This document shows, in pieces, positions 24,984 to 33,903 of a stretch of 54,628 bases of DNA. The DNA comes from Bacillota bacterium (GTDB lineage: Bacteria; Bacillota; Clostridia; Christensenellales; CAG-138). Positions within the stretch are counted from its first letter, which is position 1. Every line of letters begins with the position of its first letter. Made by a program: the position numbers and the translations under genes. The notes beneath the pieces are model-generated. The model was not told the origin of the DNA. It saw only the letters and a list, made by a program, of their open reading frames with translations, and did no database searches. The stretch is taken from positions 1 through 54,628 of the forward strand of contig JAEWQH010000113.1 in NCBI GenBank assembly GCA_023399275.1. The letters run 5' to 3'.

Positions 24984-25055
24984 CGGCCATCGACCTTTGC
25001 CCGGCGCGCGTTTGTGAACAGTCTGTGGAAAATCCGGCGGCATCGCGCCGCTCGA

Positions 25056-25084
25056 TTGCGTTGAGGCGAACGTTGCCGTATAAT
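25056..25084 (+). promoter_or_regulatory. Promoter of the M50 protease-scpA-scpB operon
   Basis: TTGCGT (25056-25061) and a perfect TATAAT (25079-25084) are separated by 17 bp, 72 bp upstream of the protease start. Confidence 0.6.
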
Positions 25085-25156
25085 TGTGGCATCGGCCTTT
25101 CGCCGCATGCGCGCCGAATGCCATCGATTCAACCAACAGGAAGGGAGTACGCGGCT

Positions 25157-25810
25157 TTGACACGCATTTCTCAGCTCTTTCAAAACCCGCTGCAGTTCCT
25201 CTACGTACTGCCGGCGATCATCATCGGGCTCACCCTCCACGAGTGGGCGCACGCCTACGCCGCCTATCGCCTCGGCGATCCGACGGCGCGCAACCTCGGC
25301 CGCATGACGCTCAACCCGCTGGCGCATATCGACCCCATCGGGTTTCTCATGTTGCTGCTCATCGGCTTCGGCTGGGCCAAGCCCGTGCCGGTCAATCCGC
25401 GCAACTTCAAGAACTACAAGCGGGACGACATCATCGTTTCGCTCGCCGGCATCTTTACGAACCTCGTCGTGGCGTTTTTGTTTTCCTTCGTCTATGTGGC
25501 GGGCATCCTCAAGTGGGGGCTGGTCACCAACGAGGCGTTTATGAGCATCTTCGGCTCGATCATTACGATCAACCTCGCGCTGGCGATCTTCAACCTGATA
25601 CCGATCTATCCGCTCGACGGATCGCATGTCTTCGAGACGCTGCTGGTGCGCAAAATTCCGCGCGTATTCATGTTTCTGCGTCAGTACGGCCAGTGGATTT
25701 TGCTGGCGCTGCTGATCAGCGGCGTGGTCTCAACGGTACTCAGCTACCTGATCTCCGCCATCTCCAGCGGTTTTTTCACCGTGGCCGCCTGGTTGATCAA
25801 CCTCCTGTAG
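25157..25810 (+). CDS. Site-2 protease family membrane metallopeptidase (M50)
   Basis: A 217-residue intramembrane zinc protease of the M50 family. The metal-binding HExxH is H28-E29-W-A-H32 in the first membrane segment, and the third zinc ligand is the Asp of YPLDGSH near residue 154. About five to six membrane segments are visible. No PDZ domain is present, so it belongs to the compact YwhC-like group and not to RseP. The start is a TTG at 25157, with GGGAG 9 nt upstream; no in-frame ATG gives a plausible N-terminus with an RBS. It precedes scpA by 35 bp, a conserved pairing in Firmicutes. Its substrate is unknown. Confidence 0.88.
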   Translation: MTRISQLFQNPLQFLYVLPAIIIGLTLHEWAHAYAAYRLGDPTARNLGRMTLNPLAHIDPIGFLMLLLIGFGWAKPVPVNPRNFKNYKRDDIIVSLAGIFTNLVVAFLFSFVYVAGILKWGLVTNEAFMSIFGSIITINLALAIFNLIPIYPLDGSHVFETLLVRKIPRVFMFLRQYGQWILLALLISGVVSTVLSYLISAISSGFFTVAAWLINLL

Positions 25811-25845
25811 CCGCCGCGCCACTCCGCCGCCAGTAAGGGAAACGC

Positions 25846-26610
25846 ATGCCGTATACCGTTCAGCTGCAACAATTCAGCGGTCCGCTCGACCTGCTGCTGC
25901 ACTTGATCGAGGAAGCCGAAGTTGATGTAAAAGATATCTTCGTCTCCGAGATCACCGCGCAGTATCTTTCCTATATGGATCAGGTAGACGAGCTGGATAT
26001 GGATACCGCCAGCGAATTTCTGACTATGGCGGCGACGCTGCTCTATATCAAAAGCCGCCAACTTCTGCCCCGCCCACCCAAGGAGGACGAAGCGGAAGAG
26101 GATCCCGAAACGCTGCTGATCCGCCAGTTGCGCGACTACAAAGCATTTCGGGAGGCAGGCGAGCAGCTCAAGTCACTCTTTGAGCGGGCGAAGGAGAGCC
26201 GCGCACGCCTGCCGGAGGATATCCCCCTGCCGCCCAAGGAGGTCGCGCTCGACGGAGCGACGATGGACGGGCTCTTCTCCGCGTTTTTGGAGATGCTCTC
26301 GCGCAAGCAGGACGCGCCGGAGCCGATCCGCTCCCAGCACGTCAACCCGGATCGCTACACCGTTCGTTCGCAGACGGCAAAGATCCGCTCCGTGCTGCTG
26401 GAAAAAAACGCGGTCACGTTTGAGGAGCTGTTTTCGCCGGATGTGGAGCGAATGGAGATCATCGCGACGTTTATGGCACTGCTGGAGATGATCGCGCGCG
26501 GTGAGATCCTGCTGCGCCAGAAAGCGCCGTTTGCACCGATCCGCATCAGCGCGGATCGGCTCCTGCTTGACGACGAAGCCTACGAATACATGGACGAATC
26601 GGAAGACTGA
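25846..26610 (+). CDS. scpA: Segregation and condensation protein A
   Basis: The 254-residue kleisin subunit of the SMC-ScpAB condensin, which compacts and segregates the chromosome. The N-terminus YTVQLQQFSGPLDLLLHLIEEAEVD, which binds the SMC neck, and TLLYIKSRQLLPR near 65-77 are diagnostic. A charged, Glu-rich middle region leads to the C-terminal winged helix that binds the SMC head. It sits directly before scpB as usual. An AAGGGAA ribosome binding site precedes the ATG. Confidence 0.96.
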   Translation: MPYTVQLQQFSGPLDLLLHLIEEAEVDVKDIFVSEITAQYLSYMDQVDELDMDTASEFLTMAATLLYIKSRQLLPRPPKEDEAEEDPETLLIRQLRDYKAFREAGEQLKSLFERAKESRARLPEDIPLPPKEVALDGATMDGLFSAFLEMLSRKQDAPEPIRSQHVNPDRYTVRSQTAKIRSVLLEKNAVTFEELFSPDVERMEIIATFMALLEMIARGEILLRQKAPFAPIRISADRLLLDDEAYEYMDESED

Positions 26611-26670
26611 CGCCGCGGTCCGCCGGGCGGCAACCGGCGGCGGCAGGTTCACCGAAGCTTGAGGAAAACT

Positions 26671-27240
26671 ATGGAAGAGACGACGATCGACCGGATGGTC
26701 TTTCACCGAATCGAATGTATGCTCTTCGTGGCGGGCGACCCCGTCGCGATCGCGGAGCTTGCGCGCGTGCTGGACTGCCCGACGGCGCAGATGCGCAGCA
26801 CGCTCGCCGAGATGGAACGCGCCTATCACGAAGCGGGGCGCGGCGTCCAGCTGCATGTAACGGCCGATACCGCGCAGCTCGTGAGCAATCGGGACTATAT
26901 CGAGGACGTCAAGCAGCTCGTCAATCCGGACGAGACGAAGAGCGTTTCGCAGTCTCTGCTCGAAACGCTTGCCGTCATCGCCTACCGGCAGCCGGTTACG
27001 CGCGCGGATATCGAGCGCGTCCGCGGCGTGCGCTGCGACTACGCGGTGACGCAGCTGGTGAAGCTGGGGTTGATCGTGGAGGTCGGGCGAAAAGACGTGG
27101 TCGGCCACCCCGCGCTGTTTGGCACCACAGACAAATTTCTGCGCCAGTTTGGCCTCCACCGCGTGGACGAAATGCCGAATTTTCCGCGCTATTCCCAGGA
27201 GATCGCCGAGGAAGACGCCGGGGAGATCCCGTCGGTTTAG
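26671..27240 (+). CDS. scpB: Segregation and condensation protein B
   Basis: A 189-residue dimeric winged-helix protein that binds ScpA in the SMC complex. Diagnostic segments are HRIECMLFVAGDPV at the start, QSLLETLAVIAYRQPVTRADIERVRG near 93-118 and the GRKDVVGHPALFGTTDKFLRQFG motif toward the end. The ATG at 26671 with GAGGA 5 nt upstream is preferred over an in-frame TTG at 26659. It is the last gene of the operon before a bidirectional terminator. Confidence 0.95.
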   Translation: MEETTIDRMVFHRIECMLFVAGDPVAIAELARVLDCPTAQMRSTLAEMERAYHEAGRGVQLHVTADTAQLVSNRDYIEDVKQLVNPDETKSVSQSLLETLAVIAYRQPVTRADIERVRGVRCDYAVTQLVKLGLIVEVGRKDVVGHPALFGTTDKFLRQFGLHRVDEMPNFPRYSQEIAEEDAGEIPSV

Positions 27241-27272
27241 GGTTTAGCCCAATCCCGATTCAGAAACCAGTA

Positions 27273-27303
27273 AGCCTCCCGTGCGAAAACGCTGCGGGAG
27301 GCT
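27273..27303. terminator. Bidirectional terminator between scpB and the convergent phosphoesterase gene
   Basis: A 9-bp stem AGCCTCCCG/CGGGAGGCT with a 13-nt loop, followed on the plus strand by CTTGTCTGTC. It lies 32 bp after the scpB stop and 29 bp after the convergent gene's stop. Confidence 0.65.
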
Positions 27304-27332
27304 CTTGTCTGTCATATCGCGCCGGGATCGCT

Positions 27333-27806
27333 CTAGATAAGCGGGAGCATCTTGGCGTTGATATCCGCGCCGTCCACCTCCAGCAGTGCGCAGGATGGCT
27401 TGCTCCCGCGCCGCGGCAGCGAGAGGCTGCCCGGGTTGACGAGGAGCAGCTCTCCGTCCGCCTGCAGCAGCGGTTCATGCGTGTGACCAAAAAGCGCCGC
27501 TGCGCAGCGATTCTCTCGCGCCTGATCGATCAACTGATAGAGCGTGTGATAGCCGTCTCCATGCACGAGCATGATCCAAGCATCCTCCACGCGTTCGATG
27601 CGCATACGCGGGTAAGCGCTGCCGGCGTCGTTGTTGCCCTTGACCGCAAAGGCCGGCACGCCGCCGAGCGCGGAGGCGATCCGCTCGGCATCGATCGCAA
27701 AGTCGCCAAGGTGAAAGAGCAGATCCACCTTCCCCAGCCGCTCGATCGCCAGCGGCAGGCGGGAAAACATATTGTGCGTGTCCGAAAACACAGCAACGCG
27801 CTTCAT
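27333..27806 (-). CDS. YfcE/MJ0936-type metallophosphoesterase
   Basis: A 157-residue calcineurin-like phosphodiesterase. All metal-binding motifs are visible: SDTH (8-11), HLGD (about 32-35), KGNND (about 56-60), VHGDGYH (about 81-87) and GHTH near residue 107. The small size and motif set fit the YfcE/YsnB family, which hydrolyses phosphodiesters in vitro; the physiological substrate is unknown. It overlaps the end of rdgB by 4 bp, so the two are translationally coupled, an arrangement also seen in Bacillus (ysnA-ysnB). Confidence 0.9.
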   Translation of the reverse strand: MKRVAVFSDTHNMFSRLPLAIERLGKVDLLFHLGDFAIDAERIASALGGVPAFAVKGNNDAGSAYPRMRIERVEDAWIMLVHGDGYHTLYQLIDQARENRCAAALFGHTHEPLLQADGELLLVNPGSLSLPRRGSKPSCALLEVDGADINAKMLPLI

Positions 27807-28399
27807 GCCTTCTCCCGCCGCAGCGCGTCCTGCAGTGCTTCCAGCGCGCGCTTTCTGTGGCTGACCGCGTTCTTTTCTTCCGCACTGAGTTCGGCAAAGG
27901 ACTTCCCCAAAGGCGGATAGAAGAAGTATGGATCGTACCCAAAGCCGTTTTCACCGCGCGGCTCGGTGAGCAAAACGCCCTCCGCAAAGCCGATTGTGCA
28001 GAGGGTCGCTTCCCCTTCCCGCGCAAGCGCGACGGCCGAGGCAAAGCGGCAGGTGCGTTTTTCCGCCGGCACGCCCGCCATGTCGCGCATGAGCTTGGCG
28101 TTGTTTGCCGCGTCGTCATGTCCCTGGCCCGCATAGCGCGCGCTGAAGACACCCGGCGCGCCGTCAAGCGCATCCACGATCAACCCGCTGTCGTCCGCAA
28201 TCGCGGCGGGATAGCCGGAGGCTTTTCGTACCTCCTCCGCCTTCTTTATGGCGTTGGCCTGAAAGGTCTCCCCGTCCTCCACGACGTCGATCTTCAACCC
28301 GGCCTGCCCGAGCGTGACCATATCCGGAAACTCCGCGCCGAGGATTTCAAAAATCTCGCGCATCTTGTGCGCATTGTTGGAAGCAATAATCAATTTCAT
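27803..28399 (-). CDS. rdgB: XTP/dITP pyrophosphatase (RdgB/HAM1 family)
   Basis: A 198-residue house-cleaning enzyme that hydrolyses dITP, XTP and related non-canonical purine triphosphates to monophosphates. The N-terminal MKLIIASNNAHKMREIF and the central IADDSGLIVDALDGAPGV and YAGQGHDDAAN motifs are diagnostic. The conserved N-terminus fixes the start at 28399. There is no Shine-Dalgarno sequence: a TATAAT lies only 6 nt upstream, so the mRNA is predicted to be leaderless. An excess of inosine or xanthine nucleotides could follow from the purine-degrading genes in this window, but rdgB is a general housekeeping gene. Confidence 0.95.
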   Translation of the reverse strand: MKLIIASNNAHKMREIFEILGAEFPDMVTLGQAGLKIDVVEDGETFQANAIKKAEEVRKASGYPAAIADDSGLIVDALDGAPGVFSARYAGQGHDDAANNAKLMRDMAGVPAEKRTCRFASAVALAREGEATLCTIGFAEGVLLTEPRGENGFGYDPYFFYPPLGKSFAELSAEEKNAVSHRKRALEALQDALRREKA

Positions 28400-28405
28400 G
28401 GGGGG

Positions 28406-28434
28406 ATTATAGCAGAGAATCCACCCAGCGTAAA
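28406..28434 (-). promoter_or_regulatory. Promoter of rdgB, predicted leaderless transcript
   Basis: On the minus strand, TTTACG (28429-28434) and a perfect TATAAT (28406-28411) are separated by 17 bp. CCCCCC then ATG follows the -10 box, placing the expected start site on the A of the start codon. Confidence 0.65.
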
Positions 28435-28488
28435 GCGAAACCGCATGCGAACACATGTTTATTTTTAATTAGGATTTCATCTTTCGTG

Positions 28489-28518
28489 TTCAAACTCACC
28501 CCCGCGCTATGCTATAAT
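28489..28518 (+). promoter_or_regulatory. Promoter of pcrA
   Basis: TTCAAA (28489-28494) and a perfect TATAAT (28513-28518) are separated by 18 bp, 26 bp before the pcrA start. The RBS is AGGGGGA. Confidence 0.55.
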
Positions 28519-28544
28519 GATTCGAACAGCTTAGGGGGACAGAC

Positions 28545-30770
28545 ATGGATCTATCGATACTCAACGACAGACAGCGCGAAGCGGTGGAGACGACCGAAGG
28601 GCCGCTGCTCGTGCTCGCAGGCGCAGGCAGCGGCAAGACGCGCGTGCTCACGCACCGCATCGCATATCTCATACAGGAAAAAGGCGTCGCGCCATGGAAC
28701 ATCCTCGCGCTGACGTTTACCAACAAGGCCGCGGGCGAGATGCGCGAGCGGGTAGGCAGACTGCTCGGCAGCGGCGTCAACGAGATGTGGGTCATGACGT
28801 TTCACGCCTGCTGCGCGCGCATCCTGCGCAGCGAGATCGAACCGCTCGGCTATGAGCGCACATTTGTCATCTACGACGACGCGGATCAGCAGTCGCTGCT
28901 CAAGAAGATCATTCGCGAGCTGAACCTCAACGAGAAGGTCTTTGCGCCACGCGAACTGAGCAGCCGCATCTCCGAGGCGAAAAACCAGAGCCTCGACGCG
29001 CTCGCCTACCTGCAGGAGGGGTATGCGCCCAAGGAGATCGTAGCGGTCTATCAGGCGTACCAGCGCCAGCTCAAGCAATGCAATGCGCTTGATTTCGACG
29101 ATCTGCTGCTGTTGGTGATGCGTCTGTTTGAGCAGTATCCCGAGGTGCTGGAAAAATATCGCAAGAAGTTTCGCTATATCCTCGTAGACGAATATCAGGA
29201 TACGAACCTCGTGCAGTACCACATCGTCCGCAAGCTCGCCAGCGAGCACCGCAACCTCTGCGTCGTTGGCGACGACGACCAGAGCATCTACGGCTGGCGC
29301 GGCGCGGATATACGAAACATACTGGAGTTTGAAAAAGACTTTCCCGGTGCGGCGGTCATCCGGCTCGAGCAGAACTACCGCTCGAGCGAGATCATCCTCA
29401 ACGCCGCAAACATCGTCATCTCCAACAATCGTTCGCGCAAGAAAAAGGTGCTCTGGACACAGCAGAAGGGCGGCGAGCCCATCGACGTCTACGAAGCTAT
29501 GGACGAGCGCGATGAAGCGAACCGCATCGCAAACCGCATCCTCGAGGGCGCGCGCTACGGCGAGCGGCGGTACGACGACTACGCCATCCTCTACCGGACG
29601 CATGCGCAGAGCCGCGTGATCGAGATGTATCTGCAGAGCTACGACATCCCCTACCGCGTATACGGCGGGCTGTCCTTCTTTCAGCGCGCAGAGGTCAAGG
29701 ACATCGTGGCCTATCTGCGCCTGCTGCAAAACTCGGCGGACGACGTGGCGTTTCTGCGCGTGGTCAACGTCCCCCGCCGCGGCATCGGAGACAGCTCGGT
29801 GGATGCGCTGCAGGCGTTTGCCCGGGCGCGTACGCAGCCGCTGCTGCACGCAATCCTGCAGCTCAAAGAGGGCGATCTGCCCAAGGCGGCGCGGGAGAAA
29901 TTCACCGCCTTTGCCGAGATGCTCTCGGACGTATATATGCAGTTTGGGGTCAAGTCGTTTCCCGACGTGGTGGAATACCTGCTGCAGGTCATTGGCTACG
30001 ACGCATATCTGCAGGCGGACCGGAAGGAAAACTACGAGGCGCGCGCAGATATCGTAAACGAGTTCGTCGGCTATATCCGCGAGTTTACGGAGTCGATGGA
30101 CGAGACGAAGGTCGATATTCTCTCCGCTTTTCTAGAGAACGTAGCGCTGTTTTCCGCCACGGACGATGTGGATGAGCAAAATGGCCGCGTGTCGATGATG
30201 ACGCTGCACAGCGCAAAGGGGCTGGAGTTTCCCGTCGTGTTTTTATGCGGGCTGGAGGACGGTCTGTTCCCTTCGATGCAGAGCCTCTACGACCCGGAGA
30301 AGCTGGAGGAGGAGCGCAGGCTCTGCTACGTCGGCATCACACGCGCGCGGCAGAAGCTCTATCTCTCCTGCGCACGCCAGCGCATGCTCTACGGCAAAAT
30401 CTCCCCCGCGCTGCCCTCGCGCTTTCTGACCGAGCTGGAGGAGGCGCTGCCCGCCGAGGCGAAGCCTGCGCCCAAGCAGCCGCAGCTCAAGAGCACCCCG
30501 CCGCAGCAGGCCTTCGGCATCTCGGTGCATTCGCTCAAAAACGGCGGCGCGCAGGGTGCGCTGCAGCGCGAGCAAGCCCGGCCGGAGCCGAAGCAGCCCA
30601 TGGCGGACATCTCCTATACCCCGGGGCAACGCGTGCGCCACAAGGCGTTTGGCGAAGGAACCGTGCTCGCGGTCAACGGCGGCGGCGCGTCGTCCATCGT
30701 AGAGATCGCGTTTGACAACGGAGCAAACAAGAAATTTGCCGCGGCGTTCGCGCCGATCGAGGTCTTATAA
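28545..30770 (+). CDS. pcrA: ATP-dependent DNA helicase PcrA/UvrD
   Basis: A 741-residue SF1A 3'-5' helicase for repair and removal of replication blocks. The Q motif LNDRQREAVE, Walker A AGAGSGKTRVL (near 26-36), Walker B DEYQDTN, motif III DDDQSIYGWRGAD, motif IV EQNYRSS, motif V MTLHSAKGLEFPVVFL and motif VI VGITRARQKLYLS are all present in order. The C-terminus carries a Pro/Gln-rich linker and a Tudor-like domain (GQRVRHKAFGEGTVL) that contacts RNA polymerase in PcrA proteins. ligA follows by 22 bp, the common Firmicutes pcrA-ligA operon. Confidence 0.97.
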   Translation: MDLSILNDRQREAVETTEGPLLVLAGAGSGKTRVLTHRIAYLIQEKGVAPWNILALTFTNKAAGEMRERVGRLLGSGVNEMWVMTFHACCARILRSEIEPLGYERTFVIYDDADQQSLLKKIIRELNLNEKVFAPRELSSRISEAKNQSLDALAYLQEGYAPKEIVAVYQAYQRQLKQCNALDFDDLLLLVMRLFEQYPEVLEKYRKKFRYILVDEYQDTNLVQYHIVRKLASEHRNLCVVGDDDQSIYGWRGADIRNILEFEKDFPGAAVIRLEQNYRSSEIILNAANIVISNNRSRKKKVLWTQQKGGEPIDVYEAMDERDEANRIANRILEGARYGERRYDDYAILYRTHAQSRVIEMYLQSYDIPYRVYGGLSFFQRAEVKDIVAYLRLLQNSADDVAFLRVVNVPRRGIGDSSVDALQAFARARTQPLLHAILQLKEGDLPKAAREKFTAFAEMLSDVYMQFGVKSFPDVVEYLLQVIGYDAYLQADRKENYEARADIVNEFVGYIREFTESMDETKVDILSAFLENVALFSATDDVDEQNGRVSMMTLHSAKGLEFPVVFLCGLEDGLFPSMQSLYDPEKLEEERRLCYVGITRARQKLYLSCARQRMLYGKISPALPSRFLTELEEALPAEAKPAPKQPQLKSTPPQQAFGISVHSLKNGGAQGALQREQARPEPKQPMADISYTPGQRVRHKAFGEGTVLAVNGGGASSIVEIAFDNGANKKFAAAFAPIEVL

Positions 30771-30792
30771 TATGGCACCGGAGGCGGAAGCT

Positions 30793-32784
30793 ATGACCCG
30801 TCAGGAGGAGCTGACACAACGGCTCACGCGCTATGCCGAGGCATATTACGACGCGGACGCGCCGTTGATTTCGGATGCGGAATACGACGCGCTCTACGAT
30901 GAGCTCACCCGGCTTGAGCAGCAGAGCGGCGTAGTGCTGCCCGGCTCGCCGACGAAGCGTGTCGGCGCAGGCGCAGGCGCTTTTTTACCGCACACGCACA
31001 TCCGCCGGCTCTATAGCCTGGACAAGGTGCGCACACAGGAAGGCCTGCGCGACTGGGCGGCGCGCGCGCTCAAGGCGGCGGAAGGCGCAGAGGTGGAATT
31101 CGGCCTGGAGTATAAGTTCGACGGGCTCACCGTTTGCCTCACCTATGAAAACGGACGCTTTACGCAGGGCGCAACGCGCGGTAACGGCATCACCGGAGAC
31201 GGCGTCTATGAGCAGCTGCTCACCGTGCGCGCCATTCCGCGCACAATCCCGTTCAAAGGGACGATGGAGGTACAGGGCGAGTGCATCATGCGCCTTTCGG
31301 TGCTGGAGGAGCTCAACCGAGACAGCGACGAGCCGCTCAAAAACGCGCGAAACGCCGCAGCAGGCGCACTCAGAAACCTCGACCCGCGCGTGACGGCGAG
31401 CCGAAAGCTCGACATCTTTTGCTACAACATAGGCTATATCGAGGGAAAGGAGTTGTCGAACCAGCGCGAAATGCTCGCGTTTTTGGCCGAAAACGGCTTC
31501 CCCGTCAGCCCATACATCCGCTACTGCCATACTGCGGAAACACTCAAGCACGAGATCGACCTAGCGGAGCAAACGCGCGGTACGCTCGACTTTCTGATCG
31601 ACGGCATGGTGATCAAGGTCGCCGATTTTACGCTGCGCGCCAGACTCGGCGAGACAGAGAAGTTCCCCCGCTGGGCGATGGCCTACAAGTTCGCCGCCGA
31701 GGAGACGACCTCCGTGGTCGAAGACGTCACCTGGGAAGTCGGGCGCACGGGCAAGCTCACGCCGCTGGCGCACCTGACGCCCGTGGAGCTCGCGGGCGCA
31801 ACGATCCGCCGCGCGACACTGAACAACTATGACGATATCCTCCGCAAGCGCGTCCGGATCGGCTCGCGGGTATTCATCCGCCGCAGCAACGACGTGATTC
31901 CCGAGATTCTCGGCGCGGTGCCGGACGACACGGCCACGCAGGAGGTGCAAAAACCCGCCCGCTGCCCTGTCTGCGGCGCGCATGTCGAAGAGAACGGCGC
32001 GCACTTGTTTTGCACCAACTCGCTCTCCTGCCGCGCGCAGATCACGCTGCGCCTTGCGCACTACGCCTCGCGCGACGCGATGGACATCGAAAGCTTCAGC
32101 GACAAGACGGCCGGCCAGCTCATAGAGGCGCTGCATGTGGACTCGATCCCCGCACTCTACGCACTGGATAAGGAGCAGCTCGTCGCACTGGAGCGTTTCG
32201 GTGAAAAAAAAGCGCAAAACCTTTTGGACGCGATCGAAAAGAGCAAGACGCGGCCGCTCGGCGCGTTTCTCTTCGCGCTCGGCATTCCAAACGTCGGCAT
32301 CAAGACAGCAAAAGACCTTGCAAAGCGCTTCGGTACGCTTGGCGCGGTACGCTCCGCCGCGCGGGAGGAGCTGCTCGCCATTCCCGATATCGGCGGGATT
32401 GTAGCCGATAGCATCCTCTCGTTTTTCGGCGATCCGCGCATTGCCGCGCAGGTCGACCAGCTGCTTGCCTACGGCGTCTCTCCGCAGCAGGAGCAGGCGG
32501 CAACCGCAGTCTCTCCCATCGCGGGGAAGACCATCGTCGTCACCGGCACGCTACCCTCGCTCGGGCGCCGTGAAGCGGAAGCGCTTATCGAGCAACATGG
32601 CGCAAAGGCCGCAGGCAGCGTTAGCAAAAAAACGAACTATGTGCTCTACGGAGAGAGCGCGGGCAGCAAACTCGACAAAGCGCGGGAGCTGGGCATCCCT
32701 CTGCTCACCGAAGCGGAATTTCTCTCGTTGATCGGCGCACCTTCGCAAGAAAACAGTCTGCCGGTTCAACCAAAACTCTTTTAA
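30793..32784 (+). CDS. ligA: NAD-dependent DNA ligase LigA
   Basis: A 663-residue ligase that seals nicks using NAD+. The nucleotidyltransferase domain has the adenylated lysine Lys108 in LEYKFDGLTV. The OB fold, a Cys4 zinc finger (CPVC...CTNSLSC), helix-hairpin-helix repeats and a C-terminal BRCT domain (GKTIVVTGTLPSLGRREAE) follow in standard order. The start at 30793 has GGAGG 8 nt upstream; the in-frame ATG at 30772 overlaps that ribosome binding site and is less likely. Cotranscribed with pcrA. Confidence 0.97.
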   Translation: MTRQEELTQRLTRYAEAYYDADAPLISDAEYDALYDELTRLEQQSGVVLPGSPTKRVGAGAGAFLPHTHIRRLYSLDKVRTQEGLRDWAARALKAAEGAEVEFGLEYKFDGLTVCLTYENGRFTQGATRGNGITGDGVYEQLLTVRAIPRTIPFKGTMEVQGECIMRLSVLEELNRDSDEPLKNARNAAAGALRNLDPRVTASRKLDIFCYNIGYIEGKELSNQREMLAFLAENGFPVSPYIRYCHTAETLKHEIDLAEQTRGTLDFLIDGMVIKVADFTLRARLGETEKFPRWAMAYKFAAEETTSVVEDVTWEVGRTGKLTPLAHLTPVELAGATIRRATLNNYDDILRKRVRIGSRVFIRRSNDVIPEILGAVPDDTATQEVQKPARCPVCGAHVEENGAHLFCTNSLSCRAQITLRLAHYASRDAMDIESFSDKTAGQLIEALHVDSIPALYALDKEQLVALERFGEKKAQNLLDAIEKSKTRPLGAFLFALGIPNVGIKTAKDLAKRFGTLGAVRSAAREELLAIPDIGGIVADSILSFFGDPRIAAQVDQLLAYGVSPQQEQAATAVSPIAGKTIVVTGTLPSLGRREAEALIEQHGAKAAGSVSKKTNYVLYGESAGSKLDKARELGIPLLTEAEFLSLIGAPSQENSLPVQPKLF

Positions 32785-32806
32785 GCAAACGGAGAATTCT
32801 ATCAGC

Positions 32807-33781
32807 ATGTTACGACTTGGCAAACTCGACAACGACGACCTGGATCGTCTGGTGCTCCAAAAATTCCGACGCGTACGCCCCGAATCGCTCTCTTCGCCCA
32901 CCATCGGGCAAGACTGCGCCGTGGCGGACATCGGCGGCGACCTGCTCGTGCTCAGCTGCGATCCCATCACCTCGGCCAGCATCGCCCATCTCGGGCGACT
33001 GACGGTGCACGTCAGCTGCAATGACGCGGCAGCCGCGGGCGCAGAGCCCGTGGGGCTATTGGTTACGCTTTTGATGCCGCCGGACGGCACCATGGAGCAG
33101 ATCGCGCAGATTGCTTGCGACCTCTCCGACGCGGCGCAGTTGGCCAACGTCGATATCCTCGGCGGCCACACGGAGGTGACGGATGCGGTCACACGCGCTG
33201 TCACCAACGCAGCGGTCATCGCCCGGCAGCCGCGCGATCAGGTTTTGCGCGGCATGCGTCCCAGCGACGAGATCGTGATGACCAAGTGGGCCGCCGTGGA
33301 GGGCACGACCATACTTGCAGAAGACTTTGCAGACCGGCTCGTCGCCGTGCCCGCGCACCTGCTCGACGCCGCGCGCGCACTTTGCGGGCAGCTGAGCATC
33401 GTTGCCGAAAGCCGAATCGCCATGCGCTTCGGCGCCGCGGCTATGCACGACGTAACCGAGGGCGGCGTGCTCGGCGCAAGCTGGGAGCTTGGATTTGCCA
33501 ACGGGTGCGCGGTCGAGATCGACACCGCGCGCATCCCGGTGCGCGAAGAGACGCGCGCGCTGTGCGAGGCGCTCTCACTCGATCCACTGCGGCTCATCGG
33601 CAGCGGAAGCCTGCTCATCGCCTGCGAGGATGGGGCAGGCCTGTGCAGGGCGCTGCAAGCGGGCGGCATCCACGCCGCCGTGATCGGGCGCGCCATCCCC
33701 GGCCGCGTCAGCTATACCGGCGGCGAGACGCTCGAAGAGCCGCACGCGGATGAGCTTTACCGCCTCTATACCCGGCCCTGA
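32807..33781 (+). CDS. AIR synthase-related protein, HypE-like
   Basis: A 324-residue member of the PurM/HypE/SelD/ThiL ATP-binding superfamily. The N-terminal half has the dimer-domain motif TIGQDCAVADIGGDLLVLSCDPIT and the aspartate-rich HVSCNDAAAAGAEPVGLL. The C-terminal half has MHDVTEGGVLGASWEL, typical of the PurM C-terminal domain. It looks closest to HypE-like hydrogenase-maturation proteins, but the tail does not end in the conserved PRIC-type cysteine of true HypE and no hyp genes are near. It also lacks the Cys/Sec-Lys active loop of SelD. Function is therefore open. It follows ligA by 22 bp and may be part of that operon. Confidence 0.7.
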   Translation: MLRLGKLDNDDLDRLVLQKFRRVRPESLSSPTIGQDCAVADIGGDLLVLSCDPITSASIAHLGRLTVHVSCNDAAAAGAEPVGLLVTLLMPPDGTMEQIAQIACDLSDAAQLANVDILGGHTEVTDAVTRAVTNAAVIARQPRDQVLRGMRPSDEIVMTKWAAVEGTTILAEDFADRLVAVPAHLLDAARALCGQLSIVAESRIAMRFGAAAMHDVTEGGVLGASWELGFANGCAVEIDTARIPVREETRALCEALSLDPLRLIGSGSLLIACEDGAGLCRALQAGGIHAAVIGRAIPGRVSYTGGETLEEPHADELYRLYTRP

Positions 33782-33844
33782 CCGGCTCCGGCCGCAAAAT
33801 CACATGATTCATCACAATCCGCGCAATCTGTTGTTTTGTGAAGC

Positions 33845-33873
33845 TTGTGCGATGCGGCGCACCATGCTATAAT
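33845..33873 (+). promoter_or_regulatory. Promoter of the yicC-remA-gmk-rpoZ operon
   Basis: TTGTGC (33845-33850) and a perfect TATAAT (33868-33873) are separated by 17 bp, 30 bp before the yicC start. A GTGCG/CGCAC inverted repeat overlaps the -35 box and spacer. Confidence 0.65.
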
Positions 33874-33903
33874 TTATAATTGCGACTTGGGGGTGGCAAA
33901 AAT

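Noticed and set aside
32807..33781. selD (selenophosphate synthase)
   Set aside because: Tempting beside a selenium-dependent hydroxylase family, but the N-terminal Cys/Sec-Lys catalytic loop of SelD is absent and the overall pattern is closer to HypE-like proteins.
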